From NCBI GenBank assembly GCA_023400055.1, contig JAEXFN010000052.1, forward strand, positions 1-64,000: a DNA stretch of 64,000 nucleotides. Direction: 5' to 3'. Below are positions 1-7,740 of the stretch, piece after piece (the first letter of the stretch is position 1; every line of letters starts with the position of its first letter). The position numbers and the translations under genes are program-made. Source of the DNA: Bacillota bacterium (GTDB lineage: Bacteria > Bacillota > UBA4882 > UBA8346). The notes below the pieces were generated by a model. The model saw only the letters and a list, made by a program, of their open reading frames with translations. It had not been told where the DNA came from and ran no database searches.

Positions 1-6
1 ATCATG

Positions 7-54
7 ATGGGATGGTCAAAACTCCGTGGAGCATGGAGATTTTGACCATCCCAT
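7..54. repeat. Strong inverted repeat / hairpin at the window edge
   Basis: Arms 7-21 (ATGGGATGGTCAAAA) and 40-54 are perfect 15-bp reverse complements. Four more pairs (22-25 with 35-38) form if A39 is bulged, leaving a 9-nt loop at 26-34. Neither strand has a T-tract after the stem, so it is not a standard terminator. It lies 26 bp before the dispersed repeat at 81-509 and could be its outer part or the end of an upstream unit outside the window. The structure is certain; its role is unknown. Confidence 0.7.
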
Positions 55-80
55 GGATAGTAAGGTAATTAGGAACCACA

Positions 81-509
81 CTTGACCCGGCATTTACCTT
101 TACCAAACGCACCGAATGAAGTAAAGAGTCGATTCTGCCAATCGTAACTCTGCTTGAAAGTGATTCCTGTTTGGCAACGGCATGCGCTCCATTCGCAATG
201 CCGTGCCGGTCTACCTCCCTGTAGACCGCTCGGGTAGATAATCTAGCCTAAAAAAACAAAACCAAGAGAAGTCTATACATTTTTGCATTCATACAGCCGC
301 TACGGATGGCGGCTGCGCGGCGTTACTGCCGGATGAAAGCACCGCTTACCTTACCGGTTCACGGACGAACCGGACATTGGAGGGGTTCTAAGGGGAAGCA
401 GTGTCCCCTTAGCGGCGGGGTTGCAAGGGGTTTGCCGCCGAAACTCCTTGCTCGCCTGCAGGCGAAATTCTTGTTTTAGGCTCAAAAACTTAAAACCAGC
501 ATACCCCAA
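81..509. repeat. Structured dispersed repeat, copy 1
   Basis: This 429-bp non-coding stretch is clearly homologous to 36617-37124; both start at CTTGACCCGG and end near ATACCCCAA. It consists of successive hairpins: an arm pair around GGCAT/ATGCC (about 178-214), GGTCTAC/GTAGACC, CAGCCGC/GGCGGCTG, CCGGTTC/GAACCGG, CTAAGGGG/CCCCTTAG, GGCGG/CCGCC and TCGCC/GGCGA. Differences from copy 2 tend to keep the stems paired: TCGCC-TGCA-GGCGA here is CCGCC-CGCG-GGCGG there. No convincing reading frame runs through it. It could be a structured RNA or a non-autonomous mobile element. It lies downstream of birA on the other strand. Confidence 0.85.
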
Positions 510-524
510 CTTTGGCTTACAATT

Positions 525-1529
525 TTAAGGGCGCGGCCCTTCTGGCGGCGTTTCGCCCGGTTCGCCGATGAGCTCCCCGGAACTCAGCCGGACCGTCTCC
601 CCGGAATGGGTCCGCAGCAGGAGGCTGCCGTCTTCGGCCAGATCCACCGCCAGGCCGGCGACGCTCCGTCCGAACCCCTGGCTGACGGTGACCGTCCGCC
701 CCAGGGTGGCCGAGTGCTCCCGGGCGTATTGAATGGTGGCGGCCAGCCCGCGGGCGGGGATGGCCGCGTAATTTGGCTCGAAATCGGCCAGGAACTCCCG
801 CAGCAGGGCCGCCCGGGAAAAGGGCCGGCCACCGAACTGGCGGAGCGATCCGGCGCGGTCCGTCAGTTCCGACGGGAAATCGGCGGCCTCGTGATTGACA
901 TTCACGCCGATCCCCAGCACCAGATAGCTGACGAAATCCAGCTCGCCTTTGAGCTCGGCCAGGATGCCGGCCAATTTGCGGTTATCGTGCACCAAGTCGT
1001 TGGGCCATTTAATGGCCGGCGCGATTCCGGTGACCCGCTGAATCGCCCGGGCCATGCAGACCGCGGCCAGCGTCATGATGCCGGCCAATTCGGCCGCGCT
1101 CAGCCGGGGCCGGAGGACCAGGCTGAACCACAGGCCTTTGCCGGGCGCCGAGGACCAGGCCCGGCCCATTCTGCCCCGGCCCTGCCGCTGGGTCTCGGCC
1201 AACGCCACCGTTCCTTCCGGCGCCCCGCTTTCCGCCAGCCGCCGCGCCCACGAATTGGTCGAATCGATCTCGTACTGATAATGGAGGTCCCGGCCGAAGC
1301 GCGCGGTCCGCAGCCCGTTCTTTACCAATCCCGGCAGCAAAGCGTCGCCCTCGCCGGTCAAGCGGTATCCTTTGCGCGGCGCCGAGTCGATCGTGTAACC
1401 GAGGCCCCGCAACTGTTCGACCTGTTTCCAGATGCCGGCCCGGGTTATTCCGGCGCCGCGCGCCAGTTCCTCGCCGGAGACGTATTGGCCGCGCCGTTCC
1501 AAAAGGATTCGGAGTAGTTCTTCCATCAT
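525..1529 (-). CDS. birA: Bifunctional biotin operon repressor / biotin--[acetyl-CoA-carboxylase] ligase BirA
   Basis: A 334-residue protein that activates biotin with ATP and attaches it to the carboxyl carrier subunit of biotin enzymes; in the bifunctional family the N-terminus also represses biotin genes. An N-terminal winged helix (about residues 1-60, with SGEELARGAGITRAGIWKQ) precedes the ligase domain, which shows the GRGRMGR adenylate-binding motif, KWPND and the C-terminal SH3-like segment. Length matches two-domain BirA. The frame can be opened at a GTG at 1535, but that codon abuts the GGAGG; the ATG at 1529 has 6-nt spacing and is preferred. Divergent from the htrA-like gene. No biotin biosynthesis genes are nearby, so its regulon is not visible here. 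Confidence 0.95.
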   Translation of the reverse strand: MMEELLRILLERRGQYVSGEELARGAGITRAGIWKQVEQLRGLGYTIDSAPRKGYRLTGEGDALLPGLVKNGLRTARFGRDLHYQYEIDSTNSWARRLAESGAPEGTVALAETQRQGRGRMGRAWSSAPGKGLWFSLVLRPRLSAAELAGIMTLAAVCMARAIQRVTGIAPAIKWPNDLVHDNRKLAGILAELKGELDFVSYLVLGIGVNVNHEAADFPSELTDRAGSLRQFGGRPFSRAALLREFLADFEPNYAAIPARGLAATIQYAREHSATLGRTVTVSQGFGRSVAGLAVDLAEDGSLLLRTHSGETVRLSSGELIGEPGETPPEGPRP

Positions 1530-1674
1530 TTTCACCCTCCGTCATTATACCCCGAGCGGGCGAAGCCGCGCAACCACTATCCCCGATCGTCCGGATCGCT
1601 CCGCGAATCGTGGAACTATTTCCCACAGGAAAACGTTATATTTGTATCGAAAGTTTTCCAAAGAGGTGATCGCA

Positions 1675-2766
1675 ATGGCAATGCATCGTTCCATTCGTTG
1701 GCGGATATTTATTTTGGTCATGTTTTTGGCGGTTTCGGTCGGTTCACTGCTGCCTCCGGGCACGGTCCGCGCCGCCAGCCTCAGTCCGGACATTGTCGGC
1801 ACCAGCATCGTGGCGGATATCGCCGAGGCAAACATGGGGAAAGTGGTCTGGATCACTGCCAATTTTGAAAAACAGGTCCATGTTTTCCTCTTCGGCCGGC
1901 AGAAGCAGCAATTTCAAGGTTTCGGCAGCGGTTTTTTCTTCGATGATCAGGGCCATATTCTGACCAATGCCCACGTGGTTTCGGGCGCGCAATCGATCGA
2001 GGTCACGCTCCAGGGGCAACGCAACCCTATTCCCGCCAGCATCGTGGGATTGGATAACGATTACGACCTGGCGGTCCTCAAAGTGAATCTTCCCGAGAAG
2101 ACAAGCTTCTTTACCCTGGGCGATTCCGATAAGATCCGGGTCGGCGAATGGGTGGTGGCCATCGGCAACCCCTATGGGCTGGACCATACGGTTACCCAGG
2201 GAATCATCAGCGCCAAGGGCCGTCCCCTGACGGCCGGCGAAGACAGCGGCGACACCACCACCTATGAGGATATGCTGCAGACCGACGCCGCCATCAATCC
2301 CGGCAACAGCGGCGGGCCGCTGCTCAATCTCCGCGGCGAGGTCATCGGCATCAACACCGCGGTCAGCTCGGCCGGACAGAACCTGAGTTTCGCCATTCCC
2401 ATCAATTTCGCCAAGGACAACCTGAACGAGTTGATGACCAGGGGCCGGCTCAGCCATCCCTGGATGGGCGCGGCGCTCATCGATCTGAAACTGGTCGATA
2501 ACCGGACCCGTAGATCGCTGGGCATCTCCAATGCGGAGGGCGTGTTGATCGGACCCTATAAAGGCGGGCCGGCCGACAAAGCCAATTTACGCATTTACGA
2601 CCTGATCGTCCAGGTGGATCAGCGGGAGATCACCGGTGTCGATGATTTGGTCAAGCTCATCCGCAGCCATAAGGTTGGCGACAGAATCACCATCACCGCT
2701 ATCCGCAAAGGCAGTCCGATCACGGTGGATTTGACCCTGGAAGAGAAACCGCAACCCAAACGCTGA
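1675..2766 (+). CDS. HtrA/DegP-type S1C serine protease with PDZ domain
   Basis: A 363-residue exported protease for envelope protein quality control. An N-terminal signal or anchor segment (about residues 10-33) precedes a trypsin-like domain with the triad His100 (TNAHVV), Asp131 (NDYDLAVLK) and Ser212 (NPGNSGGPLL). One C-terminal PDZ domain (about 265-355) would bind substrate C-termini. The ATG at 1675 is chosen because it follows AGAGGTG at a proper distance and starts directly with the signal peptide; longer upstream reading frame is antisense to birA. Sits alone between birA (divergent) and the DUF362 gene (convergent), with a strong terminator after it. Cleavage versus membrane retention of the N-terminus cannot be decided. 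Confidence 0.93.
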   Translation: MAMHRSIRWRIFILVMFLAVSVGSLLPPGTVRAASLSPDIVGTSIVADIAEANMGKVVWITANFEKQVHVFLFGRQKQQFQGFGSGFFFDDQGHILTNAHVVSGAQSIEVTLQGQRNPIPASIVGLDNDYDLAVLKVNLPEKTSFFTLGDSDKIRVGEWVVAIGNPYGLDHTVTQGIISAKGRPLTAGEDSGDTTTYEDMLQTDAAINPGNSGGPLLNLRGEVIGINTAVSSAGQNLSFAIPINFAKDNLNELMTRGRLSHPWMGAALIDLKLVDNRTRRSLGISNAEGVLIGPYKGGPADKANLRIYDLIVQVDQREITGVDDLVKLIRSHKVGDRITITAIRKGSPITVDLTLEEKPQPKR

Positions 2767-2804
2767 TCAAGTTGATCATTGCATAAGATTTCTATTGGTC
2801 ATGA

Positions 2805-2840
2805 GATAAGAGCGGCATTCAGCCGCTCTTATCTTTATTT
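2805..2840 (+). terminator. Intrinsic terminator of the htrA-like gene
   Basis: Perfect 12-bp stem GATAAGAGCGGC (2805-2816) / GCCGCTCTTATC (2822-2833) with a 5-nt loop, followed by TTTATTT. It lies 38 bp after the protease stop codon. Confidence 0.85.
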
Positions 2841-2898
2841 CCGCTAAATTTGGAATTTATTTAAGCCGCGAAACCTGCGAAACGGTCTTGAAACGACC

Positions 2899-3978
2899 TC
2901 AGTTCACGGTTTCGAGCTGGTATTCGGGGCTCCCCAAGCCGCGCTTTTCGAGTTCGCGGAGCTGGATAAAGGGATTTTTGCCATGCAGCCGTTCGAAGAG
3001 ATGGCCGGAGGTTCCCAGCGCCATGCCCTGCGGGACGCCGCTGGAAATCAAATTTTCGACCTTGATCGCATCCAGACAGGCTTGTTCGATGGCCACGATG
3101 TCGGTCCCGGCCATGATCCCGATATCCGGAACCAGCGCCGGTGTGGTCAGCCCCCAGCAATCACAGAGCGCCGTGATCTGCAGCAAAACATTGATGTAGA
3201 AAACATGGCCCGGCTGGAAGGATTGCAGCACCGTATCGGTACAGATGGCCATGCCCTGCTGGAAATCCTCATACTGCCTGGCGTTCATCGTCAAGGCGCC
3301 GCTGGGACAGACCTTGACGCAGTGTTGACAGTAAGTACAGTGATGGAAATTGACTTGATACTTGCCGTCCTTGAAACTGTTGGCGTAATGGTTGCAACTG
3401 TTGACACAGAGTTCGCAGCCAGTGCATAATTGCTCATCCCATTCCAGGCCGCCCTCCAGGCCGTGAATCTGCTGCCGGGTCCGGTCGGTGACGCAACCCA
3501 TGGCGATATTCTTGCAGGCCCCGCCGTAGCCGCAGGCGCCATGTCCTTTGACGTGCGAGAGATCGATCATCACCTCGGCGTCGTGAATATTCCCGGCGAT
3601 GTCCACGTTCTTGAAGGTTTTAAAGTGGACCTCTTTCCCATAGAAATACTTGCCGGTGACGCCGCAGGCCGGAACGATCGGGACCCCCAGATAATCCTCG
3701 GAATACCCCCGGGCCTTGGCGTTGGCGATCTCCTGGTCGGTAATGAAAACTTTGGCGCCGTAAGCTTGCAATTTATCCACCAGGATCTTCACAAACAGCG
3801 GCGGAATGGTGGAGTAGCCGATTCTCCGCCCCAAATGCATCTTGATGGCGGTCCATTTTCCCCGGACCGTCTCAGCCATTCCCAGCCGGTCGATCAACCG
3901 GCCGAACTTGGCCGGCAAAGTGACCTCCGAATCATATTTATCGAAGGTTACCGGCGAAAACAAAATTTTTGCGCTCAA
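2899..3978 (-). CDS. DUF362 domain protein with two [4Fe-4S] ferredoxin motifs
   Basis: A 359-residue soluble protein. The DUF362 domain (about residues 1-180 and 240-340) surrounds a ferredoxin insert with two clusters of cysteines, CTGCELCVNSC and CTYCQHCVKVCPSG (about residues 180-230), each able to bind a [4Fe-4S] cluster. Such proteins are widespread in anaerobes; their substrate is not established, so a redox or electron-transfer role is inference. TTG start at 3978 behind GGAGGAG with 5-nt spacing; no ATG fits better. Monocistronic, convergent with the protease gene and divergent from the HxlR regulator at 4307. A GTCACG-GAA-CGTGAC inverted repeat at 4000-4014 lies just upstream. Confidence 0.88.
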   Translation of the reverse strand: MSAKILFSPVTFDKYDSEVTLPAKFGRLIDRLGMAETVRGKWTAIKMHLGRRIGYSTIPPLFVKILVDKLQAYGAKVFITDQEIANAKARGYSEDYLGVPIVPACGVTGKYFYGKEVHFKTFKNVDIAGNIHDAEVMIDLSHVKGHGACGYGGACKNIAMGCVTDRTRQQIHGLEGGLEWDEQLCTGCELCVNSCNHYANSFKDGKYQVNFHHCTYCQHCVKVCPSGALTMNARQYEDFQQGMAICTDTVLQSFQPGHVFYINVLLQITALCDCWGLTTPALVPDIGIMAGTDIVAIEQACLDAIKVENLISSGVPQGMALGTSGHLFERLHGKNPFIQLRELEKRGLGSPEYQLETVN

Positions 3979-3999
3979 TGAATCTCCTCCTGCCGATAC

Positions 4000-4014
4000 G
4001 TCACGGAACGTGAC
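4000..4014. promoter_or_regulatory. Short inverted repeat upstream of the DUF362 gene
   Basis: Six-bp arms GTCACG and CGTGAC with a 3-bp centre, 22 bp before the DUF362 start codon on the minus strand. The position suits an operator or a 5'-UTR hairpin; no regulator can be assigned. Confidence 0.4.
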
Positions 4015-4159
4015 ATGATACGAGCCTGCGCCCGCGCGGATCGCTGCGCCGGATGCAAGCTCAGATTAGGATGTTCTCCCGGCCTGCCGTTGATACCCTT
4101 CCAACCGACCGTAACGGCATGCCCTTTCCGGCCCCGAAGCGAGGCCCGGATGGGAGTTA

Positions 4160-4188
4160 TTGACTATTATACCATCGTCGGTATAATA
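4160..4188 (+). promoter_or_regulatory. SigmaA-type promoter with embedded operator palindrome (hxlR-type gene)
   Basis: TTGACT (4160-4165), 16-bp spacer, TATAAT (4182-4187). The spacer and -10 box are covered by a perfect 9-bp inverted repeat, TATTATACC (4165-4173) and GGTATAATA (4180-4188), separated by 6 bp. It drives the HxlR-family gene at 4307, which suggests autoregulation by a dimeric winged-helix repressor. The rest of 3979-4306 shows only the inverted repeat at 4000-4014. Confidence 0.75.
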
Positions 4189-4306
4189 TAAAAAGTAGTT
4201 TCCAAAACGATACTAGTATCCGGCGGGTTACCGGCGATGCCCGATCCGAACGCCGCTTTTCCCGGTCGGACGAAGTATCATGTGGATGAAAGCGAGGCGC
4301 GTCCCG

Positions 4307-4639
4307 ATGGAAGAACCGGTTGTATCCGAAGAGTGTCCGGCCAACGTCGAATGCTCGATCGAGAAGATCCTGGAGATCTTAGAAGGGAAATGGAGTTTTC
4401 TGATCATCAAGGAGTTATTTGACGGCATCAAGCGTTTTGGCGAACTGCGCCACGCCCTGCCGGGAATCAGCCCCAAAACCCTGGCGGGACGGTTGCGCGA
4501 ACTAGAGGCCAAACAGATCCTGACCCGCAAGGCCTATCCGACCATCCCGCCGACCGTGGAGTATGAGCTGACCGAGAAGGGTTTGAGTTTGAAGCCGATC
4601 ATTATCGCGATGAAATTATGGGGCGCCAAGTGGGGCTGA
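4307..4639 (+). CDS. HxlR-family winged-helix transcriptional regulator
   Basis: A 110-residue regulator of the HxlR/YodB/HypR type. Conserved features are an N-terminal Cys-containing segment (CPANVECSIEK), the recognition region GKWSFLIIKEL...RFGELRHALPGISPKTLAGRLREL, and the wing VEYELTEKGLSL. Members of this family often sense reactive electrophiles or oxidants through the conserved Cys; that is family knowledge, not shown here. The ATG at 4307 follows GAGG; an alternative ATG at 4280 would add nine residues. The embedded operator at 4165-4188 suggests autorepression. Its target could be the divergent DUF362 gene. It ends 4 bp from the convergent panD. Confidence 0.9.
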   Translation: MEEPVVSEECPANVECSIEKILEILEGKWSFLIIKELFDGIKRFGELRHALPGISPKTLAGRLRELEAKQILTRKAYPTIPPTVEYELTEKGLSLKPIIIAMKLWGAKWG

Positions 4640-4643
4640 TTCC

Positions 4644-5000
4644 TCAGGCGGCTCCGACGGCGCGGTTGTCGGCGTCCACCCGAACGATCCGGGGTTCCCA
4701 AGCCGCGATCTCGGCCGCATCATAGAGCCCGTAGGCCATGATGATCACGATATCGCCGGGGACCGCCAGCCGGGCCGCGGCGCCATTCAGGCAGACGACT
4801 CCCGAACCGGCCGCTCCGGCGATAGCATAGGTCTCGAAGCGTTCGCCGTTATTGACGTTGACCACCTGCACCATTTCATAGGGAAGGATGTCGGCCCGCT
4901 CCAGCAGGTCGGCGTCGATGGTAATGCTGCCCGCGTAATTGAGGTTGGCCTCGGTCACCGTCGCCCGGTGGATTTTGGATTTGCACATGGTCCGTAACAT
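4644..5000 (-). CDS. panD: Aspartate 1-decarboxylase PanD
   Basis: A 118-residue proenzyme that decarboxylates L-aspartate to beta-alanine for pantothenate synthesis. The self-cleavage site Gly24-Ser25 (AGSIT) yields the pyruvoyl group; the N-terminal MLRTMCKSKIHRATVT is characteristic. An upstream TTG at 5006 is only 3 nt from the GAGG, so the ATG at 5000 is chosen. Last gene of panB-panC-panD on the minus strand, 125 bp after panC. Confidence 0.96.
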   Translation of the reverse strand: MLRTMCKSKIHRATVTEANLNYAGSITIDADLLERADILPYEMVQVVNVNNGERFETYAIAGAAGSGVVCLNGAAARLAVPGDIVIIMAYGLYDAAEIAAWEPRIVRVDADNRAVGAA

Positions 5001-5125
5001 CGCCAAAGTTCCTCATTTCCGAAAGTAATTTCGATATTCTTGGCTGTCCGTAAATTATCCTCATGAGCCAGTCGCTCCGGCATATGCGGACTGAACCCCA
5101 AATTGTTTGCCCAAGCATGGCTGAA

Positions 5126-5974
5126 TCAGCCGATCTTGAAGGTTTGGTTGTCGATCAAGCGGGTCTTGCCGATCCGGACCGCCAACGCCACCAGCACCTC
5201 GCCCCGCAGTTCTTGCAAGGGCTGCAGCGTCTCGCTATCGACGATGGCCAGATAGTCCAGATCGGCCAACGGTTCGGCCTGAAGCAATGCCAGCAGTTCC
5301 CGGCGGAGCGTCGCTTCGTCCCGCAGGCCGGCGGCAATCCGTTCGACGGCCCGCCGGATGGTCCTGGATAAAACCAGGGCGGCCCGCCGCTCGGCCGGTT
5401 TCAAATAAATATTGCGCGAACTGAGCGCCAAGCCGTCCTCCTCCCGGACGATCGGGCAGCCCACCACCGTCAGCGGGAGATCGAGATCGCGGGCCATCCG
5501 CCGGATCACCCGCAACTGCTGGGCATCCTTCTCGCCGAAATAAGCCCGGTCCGGCTGCACGATGTTGAACAACTTCAATACCACCGTGGCCACCCCTTCA
5601 AAATGGCCCGGCCGGCTCGCGCCGCACAGGCCGCGAGTCAGTTCGTTGACGGATACCGTGGTCTGGAAACCTTCCGGGTAAAGCTCCGCCACCTCCGGAT
5701 GGAAGAGCAGATCGACCCCGGCTTCGGCGGCCATTGAGGCGTCCCGTTCCAAGTCCCGCGGGTATTGCGCCAGGTCTTCATGGGGGCCGAATTGCAGCGG
5801 ATTGACGAACAGACTGACCACGACCAGTCCATTCTCCTGCCGGGCCCGGCGCATCAAGGACAGATGCCCGGCGTGAAAATAACCCATGGTCGGCACCAGA
5901 CCCACGGTCCGCCCCTGCCGGCGCGCTGCTTGAACTGCTTGGCGCAGTTCGGCGATAGTTCCTACGATTCTCAT
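5126..5974 (-). CDS. panC: Pantoate--beta-alanine ligase (pantothenate synthetase) PanC
   Basis: A 282-residue cytoplasmic enzyme that condenses pantoate and beta-alanine using ATP via a pantoyl-adenylate. Nucleotidyltransferase signature His34-x-x-His37 in PTMGYFHAGHLSL, plus LFVNPLQFGPHEDL, YFGEKDAQQL and the LSSRN loop. Length is normal for the family. The start overlaps the panB stop by 4 bp, implying translational coupling. Together with panB and panD it covers all pantothenate-specific steps except ketopantoate reduction, whose gene is not in the window. Confidence 0.97.
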   Translation of the reverse strand: MRIVGTIAELRQAVQAARRQGRTVGLVPTMGYFHAGHLSLMRRARQENGLVVVSLFVNPLQFGPHEDLAQYPRDLERDASMAAEAGVDLLFHPEVAELYPEGFQTTVSVNELTRGLCGASRPGHFEGVATVVLKLFNIVQPDRAYFGEKDAQQLRVIRRMARDLDLPLTVVGCPIVREEDGLALSSRNIYLKPAERRAALVLSRTIRRAVERIAAGLRDEATLRRELLALLQAEPLADLDYLAIVDSETLQPLQELRGEVLVALAVRIGKTRLIDNQTFKIG

Positions 5975-6840
5975 AATTTTCCTCCCGTCCGGTCGGCGCT
6001 GACCCCGCTTTGCTCCAGTTCCTGCAAGGCGGCGGCTTCCATGCGCCGGGTATGCGCCGCGGTAGGGAACTGGCCGGAACGGACCTCGGCGGCATAATTG
6101 CCGATCGCCGCCACGGTCATTTTGCCGATCGGGGCGTAAACCTTGTTATGTTTCAATTGAACCTCCGGATTCAGGCCGAGCAGGTCGTGATAGACCAGGA
6201 CCTGCCCGTCGCAGGCCGGTCCGGAGCCGATCCCGATGGTCGGCACCGTCAGCCGCCCGCTGATGAGTGCCGCCGCTTCCCAGGGCACCAGCTCCAGGAC
6301 GATGCCGCAGGCGCCGGCGTCTTCCAGGCGGAGGGCGTCCTCCAGCAACTGGCGGGCCTTGGCCGCGGTTTTGCCTTGAAAAATGGCTCCGCCCAAACTG
6401 TGCACGGCCTGGGGCGTGAAACCGAGGTGGCCGAAGACGGGGATCCCGGCTTCGGTGATCCGGCGCACCGTCGGCGTCACGGCGGCGGCGCCCTCCAACT
6501 TGACCGCCTGGGCCCCGCCTTCCTGCAGCAACCGTCCGGCGTTCAGCACCGCTTGCTCGGCCGAGACTTGATAGGAGAGAAACGGCAGATCGCCGACGAT
6601 CATCGCCCGCTGAGTGCCCCGCACCACCGGTTTGAGATGATGCAGCATATCTTCCAAGGTCACTTGGAGCGTGGTCTCATAGCCGAGGACCACGACCCCC
6701 AGACTGTCCCCGACCAGAATCAGATCGACCCCCGCCGCCTCCGCCAAACGGGCGCCGGCATAATCATAGGCGGTCACCATCACCAGCTTGGTCCCGTCCC
6801 GTTTCATTTTGCGCAGTTTCAATGCAGTCATCTCGCGCAT
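5971..6840 (-). CDS. panB: 3-methyl-2-oxobutanoate hydroxymethyltransferase PanB
   Basis: A 289-residue enzyme that transfers a hydroxymethyl group from 5,10-methylenetetrahydrofolate to ketoisovalerate, the first committed step of pantothenate synthesis. Signatures: TAYDYAGARLAEAAGVDLILVGDS, metal-ligand Asp residues and the GIGSG loop. A GTG at 6849 lies inside the GGAGGTG; the ATG at 6840 with 8-nt spacing is preferred. First gene of panB-panC-panD, behind its own promoter and a leader ending in an intrinsic terminator. The folate cofactor gives a metabolic link to the upstream folB. Confidence 0.97.
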   Translation of the reverse strand: MREMTALKLRKMKRDGTKLVMVTAYDYAGARLAEAAGVDLILVGDSLGVVVLGYETTLQVTLEDMLHHLKPVVRGTQRAMIVGDLPFLSYQVSAEQAVLNAGRLLQEGGAQAVKLEGAAAVTPTVRRITEAGIPVFGHLGFTPQAVHSLGGAIFQGKTAAKARQLLEDALRLEDAGACGIVLELVPWEAAALISGRLTVPTIGIGSGPACDGQVLVYHDLLGLNPEVQLKHNKVYAPIGKMTVAAIGNYAAEVRSGQFPTAAHTRRMEAAALQELEQSGVSADRTGGKL

Positions 6841-6849
6841 CCCAGTCAC

Positions 6850-7089
6850 CTCCGAAGTTATTGAAAAAAATAAAGAGCCCTCAAACGAAGGCTCTTCTCA
6901 AATCCATCCTATGCCCCCGTCTCGGTCTTTGCAGATCCAAGCGGACGAATATTCCTTATTGCTTGCTTACTTATTTCCCCACTCATCTTGCTTTTGGCGG
7001 TCCGGTTCACGAAGATACCGGCCTTTCAAAGCATGCGCAAAAATCAGTTCTGACCTTACATTTTTTACTGCGCTTTATTCCTTTAAATT
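6850..7089 (-). ncRNA. panB 5' leader RNA, candidate attenuator (possible pan motif)
   Basis: From the inferred start near 7089 to the panB ribosome binding site, about 240 nt are transcribed without coding capacity. Visible hairpins include GCGC...GCGC with an AAAAA/TTTTT inner stem (about 7035-7073) and CCGGT...ACCGG with an unpaired A on its 3' side (about 6999-7023). The leader ends in the intrinsic terminator at 6863-6896. Published pan-motif RNAs occur in 5' UTRs of pantothenate genes and contain hairpins with bulged A residues. I could not confirm that consensus, so the assignment is a hypothesis. It lacks the T-box GGTGG element. Confidence 0.55.
6863..6896 (-). terminator. Intrinsic terminator between the panB leader and panB
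   Basis: On the minus strand AAGAGCC (6896-6890) pairs with GGCTCTT (6879-6873); TA and a run of seven T (6870-6864) follow. It lies only 23 bp before the panB start and downstream of the panB promoter, so it must be conditional for panB to be expressed. Confidence 0.8.
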
Positions 7090-7095
7090 ATGAAA

Positions 7096-7124
7096 ATTAT
7101 ACCATGCGAACGGCGAGTTGGCAA
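7096..7124 (-). promoter_or_regulatory. SigmaA-type promoter for panB-panC-panD
   Basis: Minus-strand TTGCCA (7124-7119), 17-bp spacer, TATAAT (7101-7096). It lies just after the folB stop, so pan genes have a promoter of their own. Confidence 0.75.
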
Positions 7125-7125
7125 G

Positions 7126-7500
7126 TCAAACCAATGGCTCCCGCTCCTTGGAAAGCTCGAACTCGGCGGCTTCCATGATCCCGCCGACCGGCGGTTGCGG
7201 CTTACGGACCCGGACCAGCAAGCTTTTGAGGTCGAAAGCGTCCCACAGTTGAGCGAGGATGGCCCCGGCCATGGCTTCGATCAATTTGAACTCGCCTTCC
7301 TCGACGATATCCTTGACCACCGTATAGACATCGACATAATTGAGGGTCACGTCGAAGTCATCGTTGCGGATGGCTTCGCCCAGCTCCGCCTGGAGTTCCA
7401 GGTCAACCTCGATCCGCTGCCCCAACTCCCGCTCCGCGTCAAATACCCCGTGATAGCCATAGAAAGCCATATTCTTCAACCGCAATTTGGAAACCGTCAT
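7126..7500 (-). CDS. folB: Dihydroneopterin aldolase FolB
   Basis: A 124-residue folate-pathway enzyme that cleaves 7,8-dihydroneopterin to 6-hydroxymethyl-dihydropterin and glycolaldehyde. Signatures: FYGYHGVFDAERELGQ near the N-terminus, NYVDVY, and FKLIEAMAGAI. The ATG at 7500 follows GAGGAG with 6-nt spacing; the longer frame to 7536 has no ribosome binding site. No other folate gene is adjacent. It is upstream of panB on the same strand but the strong promoter at 7096-7124 begins directly at its 3' end. Divergent from nadA. Confidence 0.92.
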   Translation of the reverse strand: MTVSKLRLKNMAFYGYHGVFDAERELGQRIEVDLELQAELGEAIRNDDFDVTLNYVDVYTVVKDIVEEGEFKLIEAMAGAILAQLWDAFDLKSLLVRVRKPQPPVGGIMEAAEFELSKEREPLV

Positions 7501-7598
7501 CGCTTGCTCCTCGAAAACTGCTTCGCCTGATGGCAATTTTATCGATCCTCACCATATTATCCGATTTTTTTAAAAAAGTAAATCCCATGGCCGAAGAG

Positions 7599-7640
7599 TT
7601 GACAAATGTTTTATCCAAAAGTAAAATGAGGATAATTATC
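7599..7640 (+). promoter_or_regulatory. nadABC promoter with adjacent palindrome
   Basis: TTGACA (7599-7604), 17-bp spacer, TAAAAT (7622-7627), followed at about +1 by the perfect 10-bp palindrome GATAATTATC (7631-7640), well placed for a repressor. NAD genes in Bacillota are often controlled by NiaR, but this palindrome does not match a NiaR site I recall. The 5' UTR would be about 105 nt. Confidence 0.65.
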
Positions 7641-7740
7641 ATCTTGCAGCCGCGTCATTTAAAAAAACCGTTTTGTAAGAATACTATAGATCATATTTTT
7701 TAGCCCATTGAATTGACGTTTCGATTGGAGATTGACCAAA

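Noticed and set aside
606..1517. 303-codon frame opposite birA
   Set aside because: Antisense shadow of birA, without ribosome binding site or recognisable protein pattern.
6850..7100. T-box, 6S RNA or known metabolite riboswitch
   Set aside because: No T-box GGTGG sequence or 6S-like central bubble could be seen; only the general layout of a leader with a terminator is supported.
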